64,000 bases of DNA from Tsukamurella spumae (lineage in GTDB: Bacteria; Actinomycetota; Actinomycetes; Mycobacteriales; Mycobacteriaceae), in contig NZ_JAAXOQ010000022.1 in assembly GCF_012396015.1 (NCBI RefSeq), positions 1 to 64,000 of the forward strand, written 5' to 3'. The stretch's first letter is position 1. Each line of letters opens with the position of its first letter. Under the pieces are notes generated by a model. That model was not told where the DNA came from, searched no databases, and saw nothing but the letters and a program-made list of their open reading frames with translations. The translations under genes were made by a program, and so were the position numbers. Of the stretch, positions 18,605 through 27,502 are shown piece after piece.

Positions 18605-18655
18605 CCCTCGGGGAGGCCTCCGAGGCGCCTGTGGCGCTCCGAGGGCCTCCCCGAG
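18605..18655 (-). terminator. Long hairpin after the repeat-rich lipoprotein gene
   Basis: CCTCGGGGAGGCC (18605-18617) pairs perfectly with GGCCTCCCCGAGG (18643-18655), and an inner GGCGCC-TGT-GGCGC stem adds to it. It lies 21 bases past the minus-strand stop at 18676. Confidence 0.8.
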
Positions 18656-18675
18656 GGAGTCATGCGATCGACCTA

Positions 18676-20280
18676 CTAGGAACCGGCCGAGCAGGTGCCC
18701 GCCTTGGCCTGAGCCGGCGTGCACACGGTCGCGTCGGCACCGGCGGAGACACCGGCGCTCGCAGCGGGCTTCTGCGTCGCCTGCGTGCGGGTCGCGGCCT
18801 GCGGGGTCACGGCCGGGGTGGTGGTCGTGACCGGCGCCTGAGTCATCTGCTGCTGCGTGGTCTCAGGAGCCTGGGTCTGCGTCTGCGTCGCCGTGGTCTC
18901 CGGGGCCTGCGTCTGCGTCCGAGTCGGCTGCTCGGTCTGCGTCTGCGTGGTCTCCGGAGCCTGCGTCGGAGCAGTCGGGCGCGCCGCCGGCTTGGTGGTG
19001 GTCGTGGTGGCCGCGCCGGCACCGCCGGTCACGCTCGCACCCGCACCACCGGTGACGGTGCCGTTGCCCGCACCGGCGCCGCCGGTCACGTTGCCGCCGG
19101 CTCCACCGGTGACGGTGCCGTTACCCGCACCGCCGTTGACGGTCGCACCCGCGCCGCCCTGGACCTCGACGCGGTTGGCGTTGTCCGAGCTGGGCTTCGC
19201 GACGGTCGCCTGGACCGACGTACCGATCGCCTCGTTCAGCGACGCCGTGGTACCGGCCTGAATGGTCGCGCCCTGAACGGCCGCGGCCACAGGAACGGTC
19301 ACGTTGGCATCGAGGTTGACGTTGCCGACGACCTTCGCGCCGGGCAGCGCGAGCACGGGCTCCACCTTCGCCGAGGTCGGCAGCGGCTGGAGCACCACAC
19401 CGGGGGCGACGGGCGCCATCACGGTGGTGGTCGTGGTGGTCGTCGACGTGGTGGTCGTGGTGGAGGTGTAGATCGGCGCGACGATCCGGTCCTGGTTACG
19501 GACCTCGACGACGCGACCCGGCGTGACCGCCCACACGGGGTAGTACGGATCGTTGTACTTCGGGTTCACGTGGCGGTACGGGTTGTTGCCCAGGTTGATT
19601 CCGATGGACACCGAGATGATCGGCTGCGGCTTCGGCTGCGTCCAGGTCTTGGGGTAGACCCACATCACGGGGACGTCGACCTGGAAGCCCACCTCGAACC
19701 ACGGCTTCGGGTAGCTCGGCTGCTGCCACGGCTTCGGCTGACCCGGGTGCCACGGCTTCACGCCGAGCTGACGCCCGTACAGGGTGTAGCAGGTCTGCGT
19801 CTGGGTCTCGGTGCTCACCTTGACGCCGGGCGAGGTGGTCGTCGACTTGTAGTAGCCCGTCTCGCAGATCTGCTGGTAGGTCGTGATCTCCTGCGGGGTG
19901 TAGTTCCACGGCTTGTAGTTCGCCGGGCGCACCATCGGGGCAGGAGGCGCCGGCTGAGGCGCCACACGCATACCCGGAATGACGGGGGCCGGCGGGTAGT
20001 AGACCGTGGTGTTGTTGCTGGTCGAGGTGATCGTGCCCTGCGGCAGACCCGAGTTGGCGACCGCCTGCGCGGCGACCGCGTTGCCGACCATCGTGACGCC
20101 CTTGGGCGGCACGGCGACGCCGTCGGTCTGGAAGGCGCCGGGGTTCGCGGTGAACTGGTCACCGGTCACGGGCGAGAACGCGACGGGGCTGTCACCCTCG
20201 GTCGACTTGCCACACCCGGCGAGGAGCCCCGCCGCGGCCACGACGGCGAACGAGGCGGCTCCGATCTTCTTCGTATTCAT
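18676..20280 (-). CDS. Repeat-rich cell-wall lipoprotein
   Basis: 534 residues from the ATG at 20280, which follows AAGGATGG. The signal peptide ends in the lipobox LLAGC. The mature protein falls into blocks of biased composition. First is a Pro/Trp/Lys-rich region (VKPWHPGQPKPWQQPSYPKP). A valine-rich region with NNPYRHVNPKYNDPYYPVW follows, then a run of Thr and Ser (TSTTTTTSTTTTTTT). After that come collagen-like GGAGNGTVTGGAG repeats, and a Gln/Thr tail of the type TQTQAPETTQ. It ends with two cysteines (VCTPAQAKAGTC). No enzyme motif is seen. The build suggests a wall-spanning or adhesive surface protein. Confidence 0.75.
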   Translation of the reverse strand: MNTKKIGAASFAVVAAAGLLAGCGKSTEGDSPVAFSPVTGDQFTANPGAFQTDGVAVPPKGVTMVGNAVAAQAVANSGLPQGTITSTSNNTTVYYPPAPVIPGMRVAPQPAPPAPMVRPANYKPWNYTPQEITTYQQICETGYYKSTTTSPGVKVSTETQTQTCYTLYGRQLGVKPWHPGQPKPWQQPSYPKPWFEVGFQVDVPVMWVYPKTWTQPKPQPIISVSIGINLGNNPYRHVNPKYNDPYYPVWAVTPGRVVEVRNQDRIVAPIYTSTTTTTSTTTTTTTVMAPVAPGVVLQPLPTSAKVEPVLALPGAKVVGNVNLDANVTVPVAAAVQGATIQAGTTASLNEAIGTSVQATVAKPSSDNANRVEVQGGAGATVNGGAGNGTVTGGAGGNVTGGAGAGNGTVTGGAGASVTGGAGAATTTTTKPAARPTAPTQAPETTQTQTEQPTRTQTQAPETTATQTQTQAPETTQQQMTQAPVTTTTPAVTPQAATRTQATQKPAASAGVSAGADATVCTPAQAKAGTCSAGS

Positions 20281-20428
20281 GTGGTTCCCATCCTTGGGTG
20301 ATTCGACGGTGCGCTGTCGCGCCCCGCTGGACTCTCGGATTCGATTCACACGCTCTATACGGACCGTGCCACGGATCGTTACAGCCCGCGGCATTTTGTT
20401 TTGAGAAGTTCAGGGTTGTCCCGGAGGC

Positions 20429-21253
20429 TCAGTACAGCGGCCGCACGGAGAAGACCTGAAGCTTCTGCGGCGCCCCCTTGGCCTTGAAGCGGCGCGGTCG
20501 CACCTGGTAGCGGTCCTTTTCCGCGATCGAGAACACCGTCTCGGAGGCGAGCACCTCTCCCCCGTTCGCGGCCTCCGCGACCCGGGCGGCGATGTTCACA
20601 TCCACCCCGATGAGGTCGCCCTTGACCCGCCGCGGCGTGCCCGTGTGCAGGCCGGCGCGCAGCGTCGGGCGGTAGCCCTCGGCGATGTCGATCATCCCGA
20701 CGGCCTCGATCACCTCGTACGCGGCCTCGATCGCCGTGTCCCCGTCGAACGCGGCCAGGGCACCGTCGCCCATGGTCTTGACGATGACGCCGCCGTGCCG
20801 CTCCACGATCTCCCTGGTCGTCTTGTTGACCGCGTGCAGCAGCCGCACGATGTCGTCGTCCGAGCGCTCCAGCGCCCAGGTCGAGAAGGCGACCAGGTCG
20901 GTGAACAGGATCGTGATCGGCTTCGGCGGCAGGTAATCGCGGTCGCGCCGGCTGATCATCGCCTGCCAGGTGGCCGTCGCGAGGGTGCCGAGCTCGCGGG
21001 TCACCGTCGGCTCGTCGCCCACCATCCGGTCCACCAGTTTCGACAGCCGTTCCGTCGACTCCGCGTCCGGCTGGAACAGTTCCTTCTTGGGCCCGCCGGG
21101 CATGTTCTCCCGGGCGGCACGGACCAGGCCCGTAATCGCCTTGCTGCGGTTCGCGGCGCGCGCCGCTGCGGCCCCCTTGGCCAGCATCTTCCGCCCCGCG
21201 CGGGGCTCGGGTCCGGCTGCGTCGTCGGGCAGCGCGGGAGCGTCGTCGGCCAT
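20429..21253 (-). CDS. Class III adenylate cyclase
   Basis: About 274 residues making cAMP from ATP. The C-terminal catalytic domain shows ILFTDLVAFSTW (metal-binding Asp), VKTMGDGALAAF (the second metal Asp region) and LRAGLHTGTPRRVKGDLIGVDVN (transition-state residues). Before it lies a basic helical region without membrane segments, so the enzyme appears soluble. The ATG at 21253 (MADDAPALPDD) is the best start; the open frame above it is low-quality Arg/Gly-rich sequence. A small gene ends 29 bases upstream and a Crp/GlxR-like site lies in front of that gene, which suggests feedback by cAMP. Confidence 0.88.
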   Translation of the reverse strand: MADDAPALPDDAAGPEPRAGRKMLAKGAAAARAANRSKAITGLVRAARENMPGGPKKELFQPDAESTERLSKLVDRMVGDEPTVTRELGTLATATWQAMISRRDRDYLPPKPITILFTDLVAFSTWALERSDDDIVRLLHAVNKTTREIVERHGGVIVKTMGDGALAAFDGDTAIEAAYEVIEAVGMIDIAEGYRPTLRAGLHTGTPRRVKGDLIGVDVNIAARVAEAANGGEVLASETVFSIAEKDRYQVRPRRFKAKGAPQKLQVFSVRPLY

Positions 21254-21282
21254 GCCGTCGAGCGTAGTCGTCGGTCCGCGGG

Positions 21283-21480
21283 CTACGACGACGCCCAGCC
21301 CCCACGCCGCCCGCTGTAGCGCGTCGCGCACACGTAGACGTCGAGCTCGGCCGCCGAGTTGAGCACCGCCTTGACCACGCGCCACAGCCCGAGGCTCTCC
21401 CGGCGGCCCGCCGGCGGCCGGATCCCCAGGTTGAAGTAACCGCTGCGCACGTCGTAGTGGTCGAGCACTCGTACCCCCAT
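21283..21480 (-). CDS. Small conserved-looking protein of unknown function
   Basis: 65 residues beginning MGVRVLDHYDVRSGYFNLGI and ending VYVCATRYSGRRGGWASS. Composition and codon use look like a real gene, and it ends 29 bases before the adenylate cyclase, so the pair is likely an operon. The ribosome site is weak. A Crp/GlxR-type palindrome lies 11 bases before the start, where it would cover the promoter or the transcription start. Its function is unknown. Confidence 0.55.
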   Translation of the reverse strand: MGVRVLDHYDVRSGYFNLGIRPPAGRRESLGLWRVVKAVLNSAAELDVYVCATRYSGRRGGWASS

Positions 21481-21490
21481 GTCCGTTTCG

Positions 21491-21506
21491 GGTGATCCGC
21501 ATCACA
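21491..21506. promoter_or_regulatory. Crp/GlxR-type cAMP receptor protein site
   Basis: GGTGA-TCCGCA-TCACA matches nine of ten arm positions of TGTGA-N6-TCACA. A second inverted repeat, AGAACG (21511-21516) and CGTTCT (21525-21530), lies just beyond it. The site stands before the small gene and adenylate cyclase, so cAMP-bound regulator may repress its own second-messenger source. Confidence 0.55.
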
Positions 21507-21665
21507 CGTTAGAACGAGTTCCCCCGTTCTGGATCGAAACGGCCCACGACGCGCCGGGCCGTAGCCCGACGGTGCGCCGTTGCCCGCCCCGGCACCCGTC
21601 CGCCGGGATCGGGTTCGACGGTGCGCGGGTACTATCGAGCCGCTGCGGGCCCCGCCCGCGCGTCG

Positions 21666-21739
21666 GGGGCGATAGCTCAGTCGGTTAGAGCCGCGGACTC
21701 ATAATCCGTAGGTCGTGGGTTCGAGCCCCACTCGCCCCA
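21666..21739 (+). tRNA. tRNA-Met, elongator type (anticodon CAU)
   Basis: The acceptor stem GGGGCGA pairs with TCGCCCC. The D-arm is TAGCTCAGTCGGTTAGAG. The anticodon loop is CTCATAA on the stem GCGGA/TCCGT, and the T-arm contains GGTTCGAGCCC. The first acceptor pair is a normal G-C, so it is not an initiator tRNA. tRNA-Ile with a modified CAU cannot be fully ruled out. CCA is not encoded. Confidence 0.92.
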
Positions 21740-22048
21740 CATCCCGAGCCACAGAGTGCTCCAGGGAGATCTCGATGTCCTGTGGGGCCGCGGGATCCAG
21801 ACAGTAAGACGACGTGCCGACGACCGTGCGATGAGACCTCACGACGAATGCTCTCCGGTTGGGCACGTCGGCTTCCAACTGCGCCGCGAGGTCGGACGGT
21901 ACGGTACGGCGGGGCGCGCACGTGGGATGCGCTCCCACACCTGCGCCCAGTCGAGCGCCTCGAACAACTCGTCTGCATCCTCGCGTGAGAACGGAGCGAC
22001 CTGCACATCGAGTTCCGGCGCAACGACGACCTGGGTGGGCAACCTCAT
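21740..22048 (-). pseudogene. Broken and truncated GNAT N-acetyltransferase gene
   Basis: Reading the minus strand from 22048 gives MRLPTQVVVAPELDVQVAPF and then DELFEALDWAQVWERIP, the start of a GNAT acetyltransferase. Near 21902 the frame is lost in CCGTA-CCGTA-CCGTC. Taking out one 5-base unit restores a reading through PAVPSDLAAQLEADVPNRRA and on to AFVVRSHRTVVGTSSYCLD. The protein then stops matching at the tRNA-Met 3' end, before the acetyl-CoA-binding motif. So the gene carries a frameshift and also lacks its 3' half. The deletion end at the tRNA suggests recombination there. Confidence 0.7.
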
Positions 22049-22208
22049 GAACCGACACGGTGTGCCGGAGCGCACCGTCGGCCCCGAGGACGCGAGCCGA
22101 CCGCTATGCGACCCGACAAACGACGAGGCGCCGCCGCGCGGCTACCGAAGGGTCACAATCCGTGTCCGAAGGATTTCGTGGCATGCGCGCACGACAGGTC
22201 ACAGGAGC

Positions 22209-23462
22209 TCACTCGTCCCCCAAGGTGACCACCGACACCGACGCCACGCCCCCTCTCGAATCCTGCTGTACCGCCAACCGTGCGCCATCGCGGCTGTACG
22301 CCAGCACACCGGGTGACGAGATTCCCACGGTGAGAGTTCGCGTCACTGCCCCGGACCGACTGTCACGGATCTCGACCGAGTCGGGCAAAGACACGGCGAA
22401 GCTACGCCCGTCAGGAGCGAGTGCCGCTCCTTCGACGCGGCCGACCTGGGCCCCGAGCCTGGTCCAACTGACGCCGTCCCACGTACTTGCGTCCAGCCCC
22501 GACACCATCGTGCCTTCTGGGCGCGACGACGTAATGAGCGCGACCGAGCCGGTCGACGAGAACCACAGATTCGCGATGTCCGCGCTCACGACATCCCTGG
22601 AACTACCGAACGGGCGAGTGAACTCACGCAGCGGGCTACCGCCCTCCGCGCCGAGCAGACGCCGGCCATCCGGCGAGTAGGCCGCCGCTGTCCACATCGA
22701 TGATGTCGGACCGAGCGTGTCATTGATCTTCAGCTGCCGCTGCCGCGCGCAGCTACGGGGCTCCCAGACCGACAGGTAGCCCCCCATCTGCTCGGTAACC
22801 AACTCCGCCCCGTCGGGAGAGAAGATCAGCGGAGTACCGGCACCATCGGCGTCACCCGTCCGGCACAGTTGCGCCCCCGAGTCCGCATCGAGGACCACCA
22901 ATGCTTCGCTTCCGCTACTGACGGTGCCGATCGTCGCAAGCGTGCGTCCGTCCGGCGACAGCGCCGCAGTAATCGTGCCCTGGGCGAAATCGGGGCGGAC
23001 CACACCGTGTGTCCGCGTACGACCGTCGGCACTCCAACGCTCAACCCCGCCGGACGCGAGGACCAGCAACTCGCCGTTCGGCGCATACCCGATCAGTCCG
23101 CCGGGGACTTTCACCACATGCGTGTCACTGCCGTTCGCCGCCGTTGCAGTCACGTCCTTCCATGGTCGCCAGACCACTGCGACGACCAACACCGCTGCTA
23201 CGAGGACTCCGACCGCGCCGAGCGCCCAGTACGTCGCCTTCCGATTCCGCGGAGGACCGGGCGGGAGCGGATTCAATCCAATCGGAGCAGACCAGCGATC
23301 CACATGATCGGGGCCACCGTGCTGAGGGACCGGGCCACCGTACTGAGGGGCCGGGCCACCGTACTGAGGGGCCGGGCCACCGTACTGAGGGGCCGGGCCA
23401 CCGTACTGAGGAATCCGACCGGGCTGGTTGGGAGGCAAAGGGCCGGGATACCGTTCGGTCAT
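22209..23462 (-). CDS. Membrane-anchored beta-propeller (WD40-like) protein
   Basis: About 417 residues. The N-terminus is a cytoplasmic Pro/Gln/Gly-rich tail with five PQYGGPA-type repeats. A single membrane helix follows at about residues 78-97 (YWALGAVGVLVAAVLVVAVVW), and then an outside domain of WD40-like blades (YAPNGELLVLAS, LSPDGRTLATIG, FSPDGAELVTE, YSPDGRRLLGAE, LAPDGRSFAVSL, YSRDGARLAVQQ). Such domains bind proteins. The layout resembles the extracellular half of some actinobacterial Ser/Thr kinase partners, but there is no kinase domain here. The start at MTERYPG has GGAGGG about 12 bases upstream. Confidence 0.8.
   Translation of the reverse strand: MTERYPGPLPPNQPGRIPQYGGPAPQYGGPAPQYGGPAPQYGGPVPQHGGPDHVDRWSAPIGLNPLPPGPPRNRKATYWALGAVGVLVAAVLVVAVVWRPWKDVTATAANGSDTHVVKVPGGLIGYAPNGELLVLASGGVERWSADGRTRTHGVVRPDFAQGTITAALSPDGRTLATIGTVSSGSEALVVLDADSGAQLCRTGDADGAGTPLIFSPDGAELVTEQMGGYLSVWEPRSCARQRQLKINDTLGPTSSMWTAAAYSPDGRRLLGAEGGSPLREFTRPFGSSRDVVSADIANLWFSSTGSVALITSSRPEGTMVSGLDASTWDGVSWTRLGAQVGRVEGAALAPDGRSFAVSLPDSVEIRDSRSGAVTRTLTVGISSPGVLAYSRDGARLAVQQDSRGGVASVSVVTLGDE
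23311..23415 (-). repeat. 21-base in-frame tandem repeat encoding PQYGGPA
   Basis: Five copies of GGGCCACCGTACTGAGGGGCC (plus-strand reading), the outer two slightly diverged. The unit keeps the frame, so change in copy number would lengthen or shorten only the cytoplasmic tail. Confidence 0.9.
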
Positions 23463-23601
23463 CGTCGGAGTTTCCCTCCTTCGGCACTGCACTGCGCACG
23501 TTGGCGACGAAGATCATCCGAACGAACTACTCACCCGCATCGTCCGCCCAGGAACGGCCCACTTCGCCCGTGCTCCGGCGCACCGTTGCATAATGTGGAG
23601 C

Positions 23602-25110
<1,509 letters not shown>

Positions 25111-25152
25111 CAACCGGGCCCGATAGGCCAAGGCCCCCAGTAGAACCCGTCA

Positions 25153-25188
25153 CCGCCCCGGTGGAAGCTCCCGCTTCCACCGGGGCGG
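25153..25188. terminator. Perfect 15-base-pair hairpin between gapB and the DUF5685 gene
   Basis: CCGCCCCGGTGGAAG, loop CTCCCG, CTTCCACCGGGGCGG. It lies 42 bases after the gapB stop and 7 bases beyond the stop of the minus-strand gene, so it can end both transcripts. Confidence 0.85.
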
Positions 25189-25195
25189 AGTCGTC

Positions 25196-26185
25196 TCAGG
25201 AGCAGTCGCAGCAGCACCCGTCGCCGCAGCAGCAGTCGCCATCGCAGCAGCAGTCCCCCGCGTTCTCGCCCGCGCCCGCCGACCGCCGGCCCTCCTTCTT
25301 CTTCGCCTTCTTGTCCAGCGACACGCCGTTGGCCGCGAGCACTGTCGCCATCGCGGTCAGCAGCAGCGGCCGGACCAGCCGATCGTCGCGCATCCGTACC
25401 CGACCCAACCGGTCGATCACGATGCCCTGCAACACCTTCAGGCGATCGACCGCCTGCTCGACGGTCGTGCCCGTCGCATCGAGCGGGTTGTAGTCGCCCC
25501 GGGCTCGATCCCCTGGAAGGTCCTCCACGGCATCGGCGAGGTGCGCGAACTCCCCGTAGGCGCGTCCCAGTTCGGACAGGGGAACGACGTTCTCCGGGCG
25601 TCCGGCCAGCGTCGCCGACGCGGCGAACATCTCCCCCACGGCCTGCGCGGTCGGCGCCGTCACGTCGGCCAGGGAGGTCGCCCGGGCCTCGATCCGCGCC
25701 TGGTCCGCCAGGCCGCGCAGCGAATCCGACACACGCGCGGCCTCTGCGACCGCAGCGTCCGCCACCGCGCCTCCGGCCAGCCGCCGCTCGGCTCTCCGAA
25801 CGAGCTCGACGGTACGCCGCCCCACCACCGACGTCCTCCCCGCGAGGCCGAACTCCTGCTCCGCGACCCGGTCACCCAGCTTGGCGGCGGCCAACGTCAA
25901 CGAGGCCGTACTCGCCAGCCGCACACCGAGTTCCGACGGCGCGATCACCTCGGCGCCCCGCATGCCCCGCAGTACGCACGGTCCGGCCGACCGGGTGGAC
26001 GCGGGAACGCCCTGCTGCGCCTCGACCAGCGCGGACAGCATCGCCGCATCCGTATTGGTCGCCACGCGGGCGGGCTGCCCGCCGGTTTCCCTCAGCTTCA
26101 GGCACAGCCCGCACAGGTGAGCGCGCCAGCGGGCGCGCAGCTCCGGCTCGAGGTGGGCGACACACGGGCGTACGAGTCCGAGCAC
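25196..26185 (-). CDS. DUF5685 family protein with a cysteine-rich tail
   Basis: About 329 residues. The GTG at 26185 has CGGAG 8 bases upstream and begins exactly at the family's N-terminal block (VLGLVRPCVAHL). Near the N-terminus CGLCLKL adds a C-x2-C pair. The middle is helical and Ala-rich. Toward the end comes YNPLDATGTTVEQAVDRLKVLQ. The last 17 residues contain ten cysteines in the pattern CCC-x3-CCC-x3-CCC-x-C, which looks like a metal- or cluster-binding tail. Function is unknown. The gene upstream (26244-26786) is in the same direction, 58 bases away. Confidence 0.8.
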   Translation of the reverse strand: MLGLVRPCVAHLEPELRARWRAHLCGLCLKLRETGGQPARVATNTDAAMLSALVEAQQGVPASTRSAGPCVLRGMRGAEVIAPSELGVRLASTASLTLAAAKLGDRVAEQEFGLAGRTSVVGRRTVELVRRAERRLAGGAVADAAVAEAARVSDSLRGLADQARIEARATSLADVTAPTAQAVGEMFAASATLAGRPENVVPLSELGRAYGEFAHLADAVEDLPGDRARGDYNPLDATGTTVEQAVDRLKVLQGIVIDRLGRVRMRDDRLVRPLLLTAMATVLAANGVSLDKKAKKKEGRRSAGAGENAGDCCCDGDCCCGDGCCCDCS

Positions 26186-26243
26186 GGGCGGTCTCCGATC
26201 AGTGGCTACAACCGGGTCAGTACCACCCATTGTGCTGCAATGG

Positions 26244-26786
26244 TCAGTCGTCGAACTCGAATCCGTCGGCCTCGGCGGCGGCGACCACCTCTCGGAGCCG
26301 CGCGGGATTGTTGACCACCGGGGCCAGCTTCGCCCCGAGCAGCACGAGCACATCGCGGTCGTCCGCCCGGGCGCAGAACATGCCGGACTCACTGTGCAGG
26401 CTCACCCGCTCCACGAGTTGCGGTGCCACCCGCTCGGCGACGCCCTGCCAGAAGTAGCCATTCGGCTTGTGCCCCGACTCGACCACGGCACCGTCGGACG
26501 GGGTGCCGCCGACAACGAGCAGGAGCGAGTGCGCGCCGGACGGCGTCTCGACCAACGTGAGCGGAGCGATCCGGGTGGCGTCGCCGCCCGAGCGCAGCTC
26601 GAGGAGCTTGCGCACGCCGCGCCACGCCATCAGCACGGCGAAGGCCCCGACCAGGGTCGCCGGATAGCGCAGCCACGGGTTCAGCGGCTCCAGCAGCCAG
26701 AACAGCACGCCGAGGGCCACGATCACGGCGACGAACTCCACGATGTCCCAGGGGGTGAACTGGCGATCCTCGTCGTCGGTCAGCAC
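26244..26786 (-). CDS. Membrane protein of unknown function
   Basis: About 180 residues from a GTG at 26786. Two membrane helices lie near the N-terminus (IVEFVAVIVALGVLFWLLEP and YPATLVGAFAVLMAW). A soluble domain with SLLLVVGGTPSDG, SLHSESGMFCARADDRDVLVLL and a helical acidic C-terminus follows. The start is chosen because the frame above it is low-quality; its ribosome site is weak (GGGAC). It is likely co-transcribed with the DUF5685 gene. Confidence 0.65.
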   Translation of the reverse strand: MLTDDEDRQFTPWDIVEFVAVIVALGVLFWLLEPLNPWLRYPATLVGAFAVLMAWRGVRKLLELRSGGDATRIAPLTLVETPSGAHSLLLVVGGTPSDGAVVESGHKPNGYFWQGVAERVAPQLVERVSLHSESGMFCARADDRDVLVLLGAKLAPVVNNPARLREVVAAAEADGFEFDD

Positions 26787-26968
26787 GTCCCGAACACTAC
26801 CGAGCCGCTGCGCTCGGACGCCCGGCGGCCATACCGTCGGCGCGTGTGCCGTACCTGACCTCCGCGAGCACACAGCCGACGGAAATCGAGTAGCCCGGTA
26901 CTCGCGAGTTCTCACCGTTCACGGGTCATCGTGGGATCACCACCGAACAACACGCGACAGGAGTCACC

Positions 26969-27418
26969 ATGACCACCAACCAGACTCGTTCCGCGATTGC
27001 GGCAGCATGCCTGACCCCCGCGATACTGCTGGCCGGATCGGGCGTCAGCTCCGCTCTCCCCGGTCCGATCACGACCGAACTCAAGAGCACCCTTCGCTAC
27101 ACGCTGACCGCCAAGGGATTCCCCGCGTCGATCATCAATATCAGCTACATCGGCGACGACGGCCGAGTCGTCGACGAGAACAAGGTCTTCGTCGGCGCGG
27201 GGTACAGCTGGACGCGTACGGCACGGGCGCCGATCGGCACCTACCCCACACTGAAGGTGTCCGTCGAGAGTGCCGGCCTCGCAGGAATCGCACTCTCGTG
27301 CACGGCGACCAGCACGCCGATCCTGAATCTGGCCAACACCCCTAAGCCGATCGTGAGGTCGGGAACGATCGAGTTCGCCGGCGGCTTCTCCCAGGCCGTC
27401 GCGAAGACCTGCGGCTGA
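26969..27418 (+). CDS. Small secreted protein
   Basis: 149 residues with CAGGAGTCACC directly ahead of the ATG. A signal peptide (SAIAAACLTPAILLAGSGVSSALP) is followed by a beta-rich mature domain of about 120 residues with one pair of cysteines (LSCTATS, KTCG). No family is recognised. Its leader ends in GSGVSSALP, much like GSGASSAEP in the secreted protein at 30227. The two flank the LuxR regulator gene in opposite directions to it. Confidence 0.75.
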   Translation: MTTNQTRSAIAAACLTPAILLAGSGVSSALPGPITTELKSTLRYTLTAKGFPASIINISYIGDDGRVVDENKVFVGAGYSWTRTARAPIGTYPTLKVSVESAGLAGIALSCTATSTPILNLANTPKPIVRSGTIEFAGGFSQAVAKTCG

Positions 27419-27502
27419 CCTCCCCGTCGCCGGCCGGCACCCCGCGTCGGGGCACCGGTCGTCGTCGGCGCGCCTACCGACTCGACGACGCGACGCGATC
27501 CA

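Noticed and set aside
18631-20301. 556-codon plus-strand Arg/Gly-rich frame opposite the lipoprotein gene
   Set aside because: The opposite strand carries a lipoprotein with signal peptide, lipobox and terminator. The plus frame is a shadow.
23311-23415. CRISPR-like array
   Set aside because: The five units are contiguous, without spacers, and encode PQYGGPA in frame, so this is a coding tandem repeat. The same holds for 14205-14321. I saw no CRISPR array in the window.
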